The notes beneath the pieces are model-generated. The model saw only the letters and a program-made list of their open reading frames with translations, ran no database searches and had not been told where the DNA came from. 64,000 bases of DNA. Source: JAOPZW01 sp963803375 (GTDB lineage Bacteria > Actinomycetota > Thermoleophilia > Solirubrobacterales > Solirubrobacteraceae). A program made the position numbers and the translations under genes. Each line of letters starts with the position of its first letter. Positions within the stretch are counted from its first letter, which is position 1. The stretch is taken from positions 41,769-105,768 of the forward strand of contig CAWDMB010000003.1 in assembly GCA_963803375.1 (NCBI GenBank), written 5' to 3'. Shown in pieces: positions 15,721 to 26,663 of the stretch.

Positions 15721-16380
15721 GTGAGCTGGTCCCGGCCGCCCGCGCGGCGCGTGCGGGCGCTGCGCGCGCGGCTGCGGCAGACGTACGGGCTGCCCGTCAT
15801 GGCGCCGCACGGCGACGGCGTCGGCGAGCTCGTGCTCACCGTGCTCTCGCAGTCCACGAACGACCGCAACCGCGACCTCGCCTTCGGGCGCCTGCGGGAC
15901 CGCTTCGGGGCCTGGGAGGCGGTGCGCGACGCGCCGGTCGAGGAGGTCGAGGCGGCGATCCGCCCCGGTGGCATCTCGAAGGTGAAGTCCGCGCGCATCC
16001 AGGAGATCCTCCGCGCGATCGGCGATCCCGTCGACCTCGGGTGGCTGCGCGACGCTCCCGTCGCCGAGGGCCGCGACCGCCTGACCGCGCTGCCCGGCGT
16101 CGGGCGCAAGACCGCCGCGTGCGTGCTGCTCTTCGCCTTCGGGCTGCGCGACGTCCCCGTCGACACGCACGTCGCGCGCGTCGGCACGCGGCTGCACCTG
16201 CTCGAGCGCACCGCGCCATTCGAGCGCCTGCACGACCAGATGCTCGCGCTCACGCCGCCCGGGGCCGAGCTCGAGCTCCACGTGAACCTCCTGCGCCACG
16301 GCCGGCGGCTCTGCCACGCGCGCCGGCCGGAGTGCGCGGCCTGCCCGCTGCGGCGCATGTGCCCCGAGCGCCAGTCGTGA
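15721..16380 (+). CDS. nth: Endonuclease III-like DNA glycosylase/AP lyase
   Basis: A 219-residue HhH-GPD protein. The helix-hairpin-helix is LPGVGRKTAACVLLFAF with the catalytic Lys (about residue 122), and the catalytic Asp is in VPVDTHVARV (about 141). The four cysteines C-x6-C-x2-C-x5-C at the C-terminus bind a 4Fe-4S cluster. ELVLTVLSQSTNDRNRD is the usual N-terminal block (LSQ.T.D). It removes oxidised pyrimidines in base-excision repair. GTG at 15721 is chosen since upstream in-frame sequence is not protein-like. The stop overlaps the next start (GTGA). Confidence 0.92.
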   Translation: MSWSRPPARRVRALRARLRQTYGLPVMAPHGDGVGELVLTVLSQSTNDRNRDLAFGRLRDRFGAWEAVRDAPVEEVEAAIRPGGISKVKSARIQEILRAIGDPVDLGWLRDAPVAEGRDRLTALPGVGRKTAACVLLFAFGLRDVPVDTHVARVGTRLHLLERTAPFERLHDQMLALTPPGAELELHVNLLRHGRRLCHARRPECAACPLRRMCPERQS

Positions 16381-16865
16381 GCGATCCGATCGTCATCACG
16401 GTCCTCGAGCTGACCGATCCCGCCCGGCTGAGCCCCGCCGGGCCGCCGCGGATGCCGGGCGTCCGCATCGCCCGCGTCGAACCTCCGGACGGCGCGGTCG
16501 ACCGCTGGTTCTACGAGGTCGTGGGGGCCCACCACGGCTGGATCGACCTCCTCGGGCGCTCGGGGGCCGACTGGCAGGCGTGGGCGGAGGGCCTGGAGAC
16601 CTGGGTGGCCACCGTGGGCCGCGAGCGCGCGGGCTTCTACGAGCTGATCGCGCGCCCCGACGCGGTCCAGGTCGCGTACTTCGGCCTCGTCCCGGCCTTC
16701 CGCGGGGCCGGCCTCGGCGGCCACCTGCTCACGCACGCGCTGCGCCGCGGGCTCGCGCTCGCCCCGCGCGTGTGGCTGACGACGAACACGCGCGACGCAC
16801 CCGCCGCGCTGCCCAACTACGAGCGCCGCGGGATGCGGGTCGTCCGGCGCGAGCAGCGGGGGTAG
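16377..16865 (+). CDS. GNAT-family N-acetyltransferase
   Basis: A 162-residue acetyltransferase. The acetyl-CoA site is VPAFRGAGLGGHLLTHALRR (R-x-x-G-x-G, about residue 105), preceded by the beta strand VQVAYFGLV and followed by VWLTTNTRDAPAALPNYERR, a typical GNAT core. GTG at 16377 overlaps the nth stop (GTGA), so the two genes are cotranslated. The substrate is not predictable; WFYEVVGAHHGWIDLLGR is a conserved-looking N-terminal segment of the subgroup. Confidence 0.86.
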   Translation: MSDPIVITVLELTDPARLSPAGPPRMPGVRIARVEPPDGAVDRWFYEVVGAHHGWIDLLGRSGADWQAWAEGLETWVATVGRERAGFYELIARPDAVQVAYFGLVPAFRGAGLGGHLLTHALRRGLALAPRVWLTTNTRDAPAALPNYERRGMRVVRREQRG

Positions 16866-16931
16866 CCCGCGTCGACGGTCGCGCAGGCGACGCGCGCGAT
16901 GGGAGGACGACGTGGTCGATCGCGCAACATC

Positions 16932-16955
16932 TGCTAGCGTACGACTGAGATTTCT
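16932..16955 (+). promoter_or_regulatory. dnaK promoter region with motif shared with clpB
   Basis: TGC-TAGCGT (extended -10-like, 16932-16940) is followed by CGACTGAGATTTCT at 16942-16955. The same 14 bases stand upstream of clpB (26683-26696), again downstream of a TGCTA box. No classical HAIR site (CTTGAGT-N7-ACTCAAG) is present. A common heat-shock control site, for HspR or a sigma factor, is inferred. The dnaK ribosome site AAGGAG is at 16979-16984. Confidence 0.55.
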
Positions 16956-16994
16956 ACCCCCGCAGACGAGCACAGAGCAAGGAGCCACCACCGT

Positions 16995-18908
<1,914 letters not shown>

Positions 18909-18911
18909 GCC

Positions 18912-19460
18912 ATGGGCCAAGAGCGCCCGGACGTCGAGGAGGTGGCGGCCGCCGAGGCCGCCACCGCCGACGACGCGGAGCAGCGGCCGGAGGCGGTCGC
19001 CGCGGCGCCCGAGGCCGAGCCCGCGCCCGAGCCCGAGCCCGACTTCAAGGACCAGTGGCTACGCGCGGCCGCCGACCTCGACAACGTGCGCAAGCGCGCG
19101 CGGCGCGACGTCGCCGCCGCCGAGGCGCGCGGGGTCGTGCGGCTCGCGCGCGAGCTGCTGCCCGCGATCGACAACTTCGAGCGCGCGCTCGCGGCCGCCG
19201 AGGCCCAGCCGGAGAACCGCGACCACCACCTGACCGACGGCATCCGCCTCGTCAAGGACGAGTTGCTCGGCGCGCTCGCGCGCGTCGGCATCGAGCCCGA
19301 CTCGCCCCAGGGCGAGCCGTTCGACCCGCACCGCCACGAGGCCGTCGCCCAGCAGCCCGTCGACGGCGCGCCGAGCGGCACGATCGTCGAGGTCTACAAC
19401 CAGGGCTACCGCATCGGCGACGACGTCCTGCGCGCCGCTAAGGTCGTCGTGGCCGCCTAG
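18912..19460 (+). CDS. grpE: Nucleotide exchange factor GrpE
   Basis: A 182-residue GrpE. The first 45 residues are acidic and disordered (Ala/Glu/Pro), then the coiled coil FKDQWLRAAADLDNVRKRAR, the four-helix part with LARELLPAIDNFERAL, and the C-terminal beta wing with FDPHRHEAV and VEVYNQGYRIGDDVLRAAKV. It drives ADP release from DnaK. It starts three bases after the dnaK stop. Confidence 0.96.
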   Translation: MGQERPDVEEVAAAEAATADDAEQRPEAVAAAPEAEPAPEPEPDFKDQWLRAAADLDNVRKRARRDVAAAEARGVVRLARELLPAIDNFERALAAAEAQPENRDHHLTDGIRLVKDELLGALARVGIEPDSPQGEPFDPHRHEAVAQQPVDGAPSGTIVEVYNQGYRIGDDVLRAAKVVVAA

Positions 19461-19468
19461 GAGCGAGC

Positions 19469-20587
19469 GTGGCCACCGACCTCTACAAGGTGCTCGGCGT
19501 CGAGAAGAAGGCCTCGCCCGAGGAGATCAAGAAGGCCTACCGCAAGCTCGCGCGTCGCTACCACCCCGACCGCAACCCCGACGACGCGAAGGCCGAGGAG
19601 CGCTTCAAGGAGATTCAGGGCGCCTACGACGTCCTCTCGGACCCCGACAAGCGCAAGCAGTACGACCGCGGCTCGCTCTTCGGGGGCTTCGGCGGCGGCG
19701 CCGGCGGGCCGGCCCCCGGCGGCGGCTTCGACGCCGGATCGTTCTCGGACATCCTCTCGAACCTCTTCGGCGGGGGCGGCGGCCGCGGCGACGGCGGCGC
19801 CTCCGGCCCGCGCCGCCCGCGCGCCGAGCCCGGACGCGACCTCGAGGCCGAGGCGACGATCTCCTTCGAGCAGTCCGTCGCGGGCGCGCAGATCCCGGTG
19901 ACCGTGCCCACGGCGCAGCGGTGCGCGACGTGCCACGGGACGGGCGCACGGCCCGGCACGAGCCCGGTGGTCTGCCCGCGCTGCCAGGGCCGCGGCATCG
20001 AGTCCGAGGGCCAGGGCCTGTTTTCGATCTCGCAGCCGTGCTCGCGCTGCGGTGGCGCCGGGACGATCATCGAGGACCCGTGTCCGACGTGCCACGGCGC
20101 GGGCTCGACGCGGACCGTCAAGAAGTACCGCGTGAACATCCCGGCCGGGGTGCGCGACGGCTCGCGCGTGCGCCTGGCCGGCAAGGGCGAGCCCGGCCGT
20201 GCCGGCGGTCCGCCCGGCGACCTCTACGTCGTCACGCGCGTGCTCCCCAGCCCGGTCTTCGCGCGCAAGGGCGAGCACCTCGAGGTCGAGGTGCCCCTGA
20301 CGATCCCCGAGGCGATCCGCGGCGCCGAGGTCGAGGTGCCCACGCTCGACGGGCGCAAGCGCCTGCGCGTGCCCGCCGGCACCCGGCACGGCACCGTCCA
20401 GCGCCTGCGCGGCGAGGGCGTGCCGAGGACCGGGGGCCGCGGGCGCGGCGACATCCACTACCGCTTCGTCATCGACGTCCCGGCCTCGCTCTCGAGCGAG
20501 CAGTCCGAGGCGGTCGACAAGCTCTCGCAGGTCATGAACGGCGATCCGCGCGCCAAGCTCTTCGCGCGTGCCGGGCGGGGCTCGTGA
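19469..20587 (+). CDS. dnaJ: Chaperone DnaJ (Hsp40), type I
   Basis: A 372-residue DnaJ, GTG start. The J domain has YRKLARRYHPDRNPDD with HPD (about residue 33), then a Gly/Phe-rich linker (about 70-110), the cysteine-rich zinc domain with CATCHGTG, CPRCQGRG, CSRCGGAG and CPTCHGAG (about 150-215), and the two C-terminal beta domains. It delivers substrates to DnaK and stimulates its ATPase. The stop overlaps the hspR start (TGATG). Confidence 0.97.
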   Translation: MATDLYKVLGVEKKASPEEIKKAYRKLARRYHPDRNPDDAKAEERFKEIQGAYDVLSDPDKRKQYDRGSLFGGFGGGAGGPAPGGGFDAGSFSDILSNLFGGGGGRGDGGASGPRRPRAEPGRDLEAEATISFEQSVAGAQIPVTVPTAQRCATCHGTGARPGTSPVVCPRCQGRGIESEGQGLFSISQPCSRCGGAGTIIEDPCPTCHGAGSTRTVKKYRVNIPAGVRDGSRVRLAGKGEPGRAGGPPGDLYVVTRVLPSPVFARKGEHLEVEVPLTIPEAIRGAEVEVPTLDGRKRLRVPAGTRHGTVQRLRGEGVPRTGGRGRGDIHYRFVIDVPASLSSEQSEAVDKLSQVMNGDPRAKLFARAGRGS

Positions 20588-21072
20588 TGGCCGCGCGCCG
20601 GCAGACCCGCGTCAGGGTGGACGTCAAGCGCGGCGTCTTCATGATCTCCGTCGCCGCCGAGCTCGCCGCGATGCATCCCCAGACGCTGCGCATGTACGAG
20701 GCGCGCGGGCTGATCGAGCCGCAGCGCTCGCCGAAGGGCACGCGGCTGTACTCCCAGGCCGACGTCGAGCGCCTGCGCCGCATCCAGGAGATGACGAACG
20801 AGCTGGGGCTCAACCTCGCGGGCGTCGAGCGGGTGCTCGAGCTCGAGGAGGAGCTCGAGCACGCAACCAGCCGGCTCGCGGCGCTCGAGCGGCGCTCGGC
20901 GCGCGTGCGCGAGGAGCTCGAGGCCGAGGTCGAGCGCGTCCGGCGCTCGTTTCGGGCCGAGCTCGTCCCGCTGCGCCAGGCCTCGCGCGACCTCGTCCGC
21001 GCGCGCGACGTCGCGCCGCCCCTGTCGCGGCGCCGCATCCCGGTCGAGCGCGACGACGAGTCGCGCGCCTAG
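20587..21072 (+). CDS. hspR: Heat-shock repressor HspR (MerR family)
   Basis: A 161-residue MerR-type regulator. The winged helix is ISVAAELAAMHPQTLRMYEA with RGLIEPQRSPKGTRLYSQAD, closely matching HspR of Streptomyces and Mycobacterium. A long coiled coil follows (about residues 85-140), longer than in those proteins. Its place as the last gene of dnaK-grpE-dnaJ-hspR, coupled to dnaJ by TGATG, supports the name. HspR represses this operon and often clpB, using DnaK as co-repressor (established in Streptomyces). Confidence 0.93.
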   Translation: MAARRQTRVRVDVKRGVFMISVAAELAAMHPQTLRMYEARGLIEPQRSPKGTRLYSQADVERLRRIQEMTNELGLNLAGVERVLELEEELEHATSRLAALERRSARVREELEAEVERVRRSFRAELVPLRQASRDLVRARDVAPPLSRRRIPVERDDESRA

Positions 21073-21161
21073 CTAAGCGCCGTCATCGCCGTCCGCGCGG
21101 TCGTCGTCGCCCTGCGGGCGCCGGCCGGGAAGGATCTGGCGGCGCCGACGTCTGCAGACGC

Positions 21162-22322
21162 GTGCGCATCCTCATGACCGCCAACCGCGGCCCCGGCCAC
21201 GTCGAGCCGCTCGTCCCCTTCGCCCGCGCCTTCGCGGACGTGGGCCACGACGTGCGCCTCGCGGCGCCGGCCGGCGCCCGCCGCGAGGCCGAGCGCTCCG
21301 GGCTGCGCTTCCACGCCCTGCCCGACCGCGACGAGGCGGAGGTCGACGCGATCGTGGCCGGCAACGCGGAGCTGCCCGAGGAGGAGCGCAGCGCCCACTT
21401 CGTGCGCGAGGTCTTCGCCGGCGTCAACGTGCGCGCGACGCTCGCGGCGATGCTCGCGCTCGTCCGCGAGCTGCGGCCGCGGCTGGTCCTGCGCGAGCCG
21501 ACGGAGGTCTCGGGCCTGCTCGCCGCCGAGCGCCACGGCGTGCCCCACGGCCGCGTGGCGATCATGGCCGGCGCCACGGAGACGTGGGGCGTGCCGGTCG
21601 TCGCCCCGGTGCTCGACCGCCACCGCCGAGCGCTCGGCCTGCGCCCCGACCCGGCCGCGCGCGCCGTCGCAGACAGCCCCTACCTGACGATCCTGCCGGA
21701 GGCGATGGAGGACCCGGACGACCGCGGGCCGGCGCACGCGCTGCGCTTCCGTGAGCCGACGCCGGCCACCGCAGCGCCTCCGGACTGGTGGGGCGGCGAC
21801 GGGCGCCCGCTCGTGTACGTCACCTTCGGCACGGTGACGCCACGGCTGCCGTCCTTCGGCGAGCTCTTCCGCGCCGTCGTCGACGAGCTCGCCGACGTCC
21901 CCGCGCGCGTGCTCTTCACGATCGGCCAGGAGGTCGATCGCGCGGCGCTCGGCCCCGTCCCCGCCCACGTGCGCGTCGAGCCCTGGGTCCGGCAGGCGGC
22001 GATCATGCCCTCCGTGGCGGTCATCGCCAGCCACGGCGGCGCCGGCTCCACGCGGCTGGCCCTCGCCGCCGGCGTGCCGTCGGTGATCGTGCCCGCGTTC
22101 GCCGACCAGCCCCGCAACGCCGAGCGCCTCGCAGCCCTCGGGGCCGGGATCGCGCTGCCCGCCGGGCCGACCGGGCTCGGCCCGGCGATCCGTCGGCTCC
22201 TCGACGACCCCGGCCCGCGCGCGGTCGCCAGGCGCGTACAGGCGCAGATCGCCGCGTTGCCGCCGGTCGCCGCGGCGCCGGCTGCGCTGGCCGAGCAGCT
22301 CGCGCTGCCGCGCGCGGCCTGA
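21162..22322 (+). CDS. UGT/MGT-like (GT1) glycosyltransferase
   Basis: A 386-residue GT-B glycosyltransferase. GTG at 21162 is chosen; ATG at 21174 is possible. The N-terminus RILMTANRGPGHVEPLVPFA is the acceptor-domain start of macrolide/UGT enzymes. The nucleotide-sugar block is IASHGGAGSTRLALAAGVPS with VPAFADQPRNAERLAALGAG (about residues 285-325), the GT1 signature. The acceptor is unknown; antibiotics, glycolipids and small aglycones are all possible. The last 60-odd codons include a stretch found again at 24181-24240. It converges on the FAD oxidase gene with seven bases between. Confidence 0.9.
   Translation: MRILMTANRGPGHVEPLVPFARAFADVGHDVRLAAPAGARREAERSGLRFHALPDRDEAEVDAIVAGNAELPEEERSAHFVREVFAGVNVRATLAAMLALVRELRPRLVLREPTEVSGLLAAERHGVPHGRVAIMAGATETWGVPVVAPVLDRHRRALGLRPDPAARAVADSPYLTILPEAMEDPDDRGPAHALRFREPTPATAAPPDWWGGDGRPLVYVTFGTVTPRLPSFGELFRAVVDELADVPARVLFTIGQEVDRAALGPVPAHVRVEPWVRQAAIMPSVAVIASHGGAGSTRLALAAGVPSVIVPAFADQPRNAERLAALGAGIALPAGPTGLGPAIRRLLDDPGPRAVARRVQAQIAALPPVAAAPAALAEQLALPRAA
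22246..22305. repeat. 60-bp direct repeat, unit A (in glycosyltransferase gene)
   Basis: These 60 bases match 24181-24240 at 59 of 60 positions, in the same orientation; the one difference is T at 22257 against C. Unit A encodes the C-terminal QIAALPPVAAAPAALAEQLA of the glycosyltransferase. The two units are 1.93 kb apart and bracket the FAD oxidase and most of the transglycosylase pseudogene. Confidence 0.9.
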
Positions 22323-22329
22323 GCCGCCG

Positions 22330-23694
22330 CTACACAGCGTCGGCCAGCGGCTTCACGTTGTGGTTCTGTCGGAAGACGTTGTCCGGGTCCCACTCAGCCT
22401 TGACCGCCGCGAGGCGATCGTACTTAGCGCCGAAGCCGGCTTGAATCCGGTCTTCGCCCTCGTCGCCGGTGAAGTTGAGATAGACGCCGCCGGTCGCGTA
22501 GGACTTCACGTCGGCGCAAGTGGCGCGGGCCCACGCCTTGCCCCGCTCGTCGTCGGCGGGGTCGTCCCAGAGGCCGAACGGATGCACCGTCCAGCGGGCC
22601 TGCCGGCTGGTGAGCGGCCAGTCATCCGCGTTGCGTGCGACGGCACCGCCCCATGGCAAGGCGATCTGCTGGGACGGGGAGGGAACGATCATGTCCTCCG
22701 CGCGCGCACAGAACAGTTCGAGCGCCTCGTCGGGGAACTCCTCCAGATGTTCGGCCGACCAGTAGTTCCGGAATCCGGGCGGGTCGTCGAGAGCGCACTG
22801 CAGCTCGGCGTAGGGCATCTCGGCCATCATCTGGCCCTCCGGTGAGAGCTCGAACAGGGGCGCCGCCACCTTGCGCGCCGCCGTCTCGCCGCCGGCGTAC
22901 ATGACCCCCACCCCCAGTACCAGCTGCCCCTGCATGTGGTCGGGGACGAACTCCTCGGGCGGGCCCGTGAGATAGAGCGCGCCGCCCCCGACCTCGTCGG
23001 GCGCCTCCTCGAAGAAGTCGCGATAGCGCCGCATCACCTCGGGCCCACGGTCGGGCGGGAAGAGCAGCAGCGCGAGCGTCACGATCGGCAACGGATAGAG
23101 ACGGAACTTGCAAGACGTCGCGATCCCGAAGTTGCCGCCGCCCCCGTGGAGCGCCCAGAAGAGCTCGGAGTTCTCACCCTCGCTCGCTGTCACCTGGCGC
23201 CCGTCCGCCGTCACGAGGTCAACCGAGATCAGGTTGTCGCACGCGAACCCGAACTTCCGCTCGAACCAGCCGGAGCCGCCGCCCAGGGTCAGACCCACCA
23301 CGCCGGTGGTGGAGACCCGCCCGCCGGTGGTCGCGAGCCCGTGCGGCTCAGCAGCGCGATCGAAGTCGCTCCAAGTCGCTCCGCCGCCGACGCTGGCGGT
23401 GCGGGCGTCGGGATCGACGGACACGGCATTGACCTTGCGCATGTCGACCACGAGCCCGTCCTCGACGAGGCTGTTGCCCGCGACGCTGTGGCCCCCGCTC
23501 CGCACGGAGATCGGCAACCCCCGCCGGCGTGCGAATGCGAGCGCTGAAACCACGTCCGCCGCGTCCGCGCACTGCGCAACGTACGCCGGGTGCTTGTCGA
23601 TCATCGAGTTGAAGATCGTCCGTGCCTCGTCGTAGCCGGCGTCGTCAGGCGTGAACACGGCGCCCTCGAAGCCGTCAATGCCGTTGCCGCTCAT
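22330..23694 (-). CDS. FAD-linked oxidase, berberine-bridge-enzyme-like
   Basis: A 454-residue flavoprotein. The FAD-binding PCMH/FAD-4 domain contains ISVRSGGHSVAGNSLVEDG, where the His is the likely covalent 8-alpha FAD link (about residue 70), and TTGGRVSTTGVVGLTLGGGS; FACDNLISVDLVTADG offers a Cys at the place of the second (6-S-cysteinyl) link. The C-terminal WDPDNVFRQNHNV is the BBE motif. Such enzymes oxidise sugars, alkaloids or other alcohols with O2. Codon use is a little less GC-rich than in its neighbours, and it sits inside the 60-bp direct repeat, so it may be a later arrival. Confidence 0.92.
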   Translation of the reverse strand: MSGNGIDGFEGAVFTPDDAGYDEARTIFNSMIDKHPAYVAQCADAADVVSALAFARRRGLPISVRSGGHSVAGNSLVEDGLVVDMRKVNAVSVDPDARTASVGGGATWSDFDRAAEPHGLATTGGRVSTTGVVGLTLGGGSGWFERKFGFACDNLISVDLVTADGRQVTASEGENSELFWALHGGGGNFGIATSCKFRLYPLPIVTLALLLFPPDRGPEVMRRYRDFFEEAPDEVGGGALYLTGPPEEFVPDHMQGQLVLGVGVMYAGGETAARKVAAPLFELSPEGQMMAEMPYAELQCALDDPPGFRNYWSAEHLEEFPDEALELFCARAEDMIVPSPSQQIALPWGGAVARNADDWPLTSRQARWTVHPFGLWDDPADDERGKAWARATCADVKSYATGGVYLNFTGDEGEDRIQAGFGAKYDRLAAVKAEWDPDNVFRQNHNVKPLADAV

Positions 23695-23810
23695 ACGTCC
23701 CCCGGTGCGCTTTAGGGTTGTCGGCGCCGATCATCTCACGGGCGGAGCAGCGCGAACATGAGCACAACGACGCCGTGCTCGGCTCACCAGGCCATTGGCC
23801 GCTCCATGCG

Positions 23811-24310
23811 TCAGGGGAACAGCGCGGCGCGGTAGTCCCGCGGCGCTCCCGATGCGCGTAGGTAGCGCGCGGCGGCGGGGATCGCGTCGGCGGGGTCATA
23901 CGGGGACGCGCGGCCGTCGTGTCGCCGCCGATGCCGTAGGTGTCCCAGGTGCTCGGTGACCCGACGATCGAGAACTGCATCGGTCCCGCGCAGCACCCGT
24001 AGCCGTTCACTCCCGAGTGGACGCCGGGGGCGGTGGATTGGCCGTGGTTGGTCTCGATCGAGCCGATCCCGGCGAGGACCCACGGGTCGATGCCGTAGCG
24101 GCGCCCCGCCTCCATGTAGATGCGCAGGTAGGCGGGCGGGAACTCCGTGCGCGCGAGCCGCGACGGCCGATAGCCGCCGGAGATCGCCGCGCTGCCGCCG
24201 GTCGCCGCGGCGCCGGCTGCGCTGGCCGAGCAGCTCGCGCACGCCCGCGACGCCGGGCCGTCAATGGCGCGAGCCGGGCCGATTGCCAGATCGCCGGTGG
24301 GCGCGCTCAT
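23811..24310 (-). pseudogene. Lytic transglycosylase-like protein, frameshifted
   Basis: ATG at 24310 overlaps the mmpL stop (ATGA). The first frame gives FPPAYLRIYMEAGRRYGIDP, VLAGIGSIETNHGQS and GCCAGPMQFSIVGSPSTWD, the core of SLT/lytic transglycosylases with the catalytic Glu in SIETNHGQ. Near 23918 the match moves to another frame (DGRASPYDPADAIPAAARYL, then RASGAPRDYRAALFP and a stop), as expected for loss of one base. The usual C-terminal continuation (YN..) is absent. The N-terminal part is made from the antisense of the 60-bp repeat. The gene is almost surely inactive unless the shift is a sequence error. Confidence 0.78.
24181..24240. repeat. 60-bp direct repeat, unit B (in transglycosylase pseudogene)
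   Basis: Second unit of the repeat described at 22246-22305. Here the sequence is read in antisense as the low-complexity SCSASAAGAAATGGSAAISG near the N-terminus of the transglycosylase pseudogene. Flanking bases on both sides differ from those of unit A. Confidence 0.9.
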
Positions 24311-26520
24311 GCCCGCGCCTCGCCGGACGGCGCCGGCGCCCGCTCGGGCGGTCGGGGACGCTCCTCCCGCGAGCCGGGGATCCACTGAAGCCACCGCGGC
24401 AGGTACCAGTTCCAGTCCCCGAGGACCTTCATCGTCGCCGGCAGCAGCACCCCGCGGACGATCGTCGCGTCGATGAGCACCGCGACCGCGAGGCCGACGC
24501 CCATCTCCTTGAAGTCGAGGAAGCTCAGCGTCACGAAGACGGAGAAGACGACGACCATGACCACGGCCGCGCTAGTCACGGTCCCGGCCGTCGTCGAGAT
24601 CCCGTGGCGCACCGCACTGCTCGTGCTCATCCCGCCCAGGTAGGCCTCGCGGACCCGGGACAGGATGAACACGTGGTAGTCCATCGAGAGCCCGAACAGG
24701 ATCACGAACAAGAACAGCGGCAGCCACGACGTGATGCCGCCGTTCGACGTGAAGCCGAGCAGGCCCTCGCCGTGGCCGTCCTGGAAGACGAGCACGAGCA
24801 CCCCGTAGGCCGCGCCGACCGAGAGCAGGTTCAGGACGATCGCCTTGATCGGGATGACGATCGAGCGGAACGTGAAGAGCAGCAGCAGGAACGCGAGCGC
24901 GAAGACGAACGCGAAGATCAGCGGGAGCCGGCTGACCAGCAGGTCGCGGAAGTCCTTGGACTGCGCGGCGTTGCCGCTCACGGCGACGGTCGCGCCGTCG
25001 ACCCTCCCGACCGTGGCCGGGACGACGCGGTTGCGGATGTCGTCGAGCGCGGCGGTGGAGACATCGTCGTTGCCGTTGCCCTTCGTCGGGATCGTGACGA
25101 GCGCGACGCTGCCGTCGCCGCTGATCTCGACGTCGCCCCCGCCGAGCGCGTTCTTCGCCCCCGTCGCCTCGCGCCGCAGCGCGGCGATGCCGGCGGCCGT
25201 CGCGCCGGTGCGCACGTCGTCGGCCTTCACCGCGACGTCGACGGTCACGCCCTCCGACGGGAAGGCGGCGCGCAGGCGGTCGTAGGTCTTGATCACCGCG
25301 AGGTCCTGCGGCAGGTCGTCGACGCTCGTCACCGCGATGTTCATGCCCAGGGCCGGGATCGCGAGCGCGACGAGCGCGCCGCCGGCGAGGACGATCGCCA
25401 CCCACGGGCGCCGCATGACGCGGTCCACCATCGCCGACCAGAACCGCGACTGCCCCGCGGGGCGGCGCAGGCGGCTCAGGTACGGGATCCGGCCCTTCTC
25501 GACGCGGTCGCCGAGCCAGGCGAGAACCGCGGGGAGGACCGTGAGCGAGGAGAGGATCGCGATCGCGACGACGAGGATCGTGCCCTCGGCGAACGAGACG
25601 AACGTCTTGTCGCCGCTCAGGAACATCCCCGCCATCGAGGCGATCACGGTGAGCCCCGAGATCAGGATCGCGCGCCCCGACGTCGCGGCGGCGACCTCGA
25701 GCGCGGAGCGCTCGCTGCGCCCGGCGGCGCGCTCCTCGCGCTCGCGCCGCAGGTAGAAGAGCGCGTAATCGACCGTCACGGCGAGGCCGATGAGGAGGAT
25801 CACCGACTGCAGGTTGCTGTCGATCGGCGAGAGCTGGCTCGGCAGCGCCACGAGGCCGAGCGCCGCGACCACCGTCGTGATGCCGAGCGAGAGCGGCACG
25901 AGCGCGGCGACGAGCGAGCCGAAGGCGAGGATGAGGATGAGCAGCGTGAGCGGGAACGACAGCAGCTCGGCCTTGGCGAGGTCGTTGGAGAACGTGTCGT
26001 TGAGCTCCTTGTTGGAGCTGACCCTGCCGAACTGCTCGATCCGCAGCCCGGGGTGCGCGTCCTGGACGGCGGCAACGGCGTCCTTGGCCGGGTCGAGGCG
26101 CTCGGCGGCCTGGAGGTCGTCGCCGGTGATCTCGAAGTCCACGAGCGCGGAGTGCTTGTCGGCGGAGACGAGCGCAGCGCCCGTGAACGGCGTGACGACG
26201 TGCTCGACGTCCTTCGCCCGCCGCAGGCGGGCCGCCGTGCCGGCGATGGCCGCGCGGAACCGTGGGTCGTCGACGGTGAGCCGCGAGCTCTGGATCAGCA
26301 CGTGCTCGTCGTTGGGCCGCAGGCCGGCGTCGTCCAGCGTGCGCTCGGCGCGGCCCGACTCGCCCGAGAAGGCGTCGGCGCCGTGGATCTTGCTCTGGCC
26401 GACGGCCTGGCCGAGGAAGACGGCCGCCACGACGAACGCGAGCCAGCCGAGGATCGCGAGCTTCCGGTGCTCGGCGCTCCAGTGGGCGGCCCGTGCGGCG
26501 ACGTTGCGTGGCTGCGACAC
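24307..26520 (-). CDS. MMPL/RND-family transporter
   Basis: A 737-residue membrane transporter with about twelve helices in two repeats. Each repeat has the RND/MMPL proton-relay helix: GLAVTVDYALFYLRRERE (about residue 235) and FGLSMDYHVFILSRVREAYL (about 600). Large extracytoplasmic loops follow helix 1 (about 45-190) and helix 7. Two halves of similar layout and the Asp-Tyr pairs match MmpL proteins, which export lipids or hydrophobic compounds. GTG start at 26520 with AAGGAGA upstream. The broken transglycosylase gene is coupled to its stop. It diverges from clpB. Confidence 0.93.
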   Translation of the reverse strand: MSQPRNVAARAAHWSAEHRKLAILGWLAFVVAAVFLGQAVGQSKIHGADAFSGESGRAERTLDDAGLRPNDEHVLIQSSRLTVDDPRFRAAIAGTAARLRRAKDVEHVVTPFTGAALVSADKHSALVDFEITGDDLQAAERLDPAKDAVAAVQDAHPGLRIEQFGRVSSNKELNDTFSNDLAKAELLSFPLTLLILILAFGSLVAALVPLSLGITTVVAALGLVALPSQLSPIDSNLQSVILLIGLAVTVDYALFYLRREREERAAGRSERSALEVAAATSGRAILISGLTVIASMAGMFLSGDKTFVSFAEGTILVVAIAILSSLTVLPAVLAWLGDRVEKGRIPYLSRLRRPAGQSRFWSAMVDRVMRRPWVAIVLAGGALVALAIPALGMNIAVTSVDDLPQDLAVIKTYDRLRAAFPSEGVTVDVAVKADDVRTGATAAGIAALRREATGAKNALGGGDVEISGDGSVALVTIPTKGNGNDDVSTAALDDIRNRVVPATVGRVDGATVAVSGNAAQSKDFRDLLVSRLPLIFAFVFALAFLLLLFTFRSIVIPIKAIVLNLLSVGAAYGVLVLVFQDGHGEGLLGFTSNGGITSWLPLFLFVILFGLSMDYHVFILSRVREAYLGGMSTSSAVRHGISTTAGTVTSAAVVMVVVFSVFVTLSFLDFKEMGVGLAVAVLIDATIVRGVLLPATMKVLGDWNWYLPRWLQWIPGSREERPRPPERAPAPSGEARA

Positions 26521-26663
26521 GACTCTCCTTGCTGGTGACGGGACGCTCGACGGGCCAGACTATCTGCCTGTCTGCGCGCGCCGACATCGGGGGAACCCCC
26601 TGAGATTCCGCCGCGGATGGCCGGCGGGAAGGGGCCGGGTCGCATCAGGGCCTGGTTTCGGCT

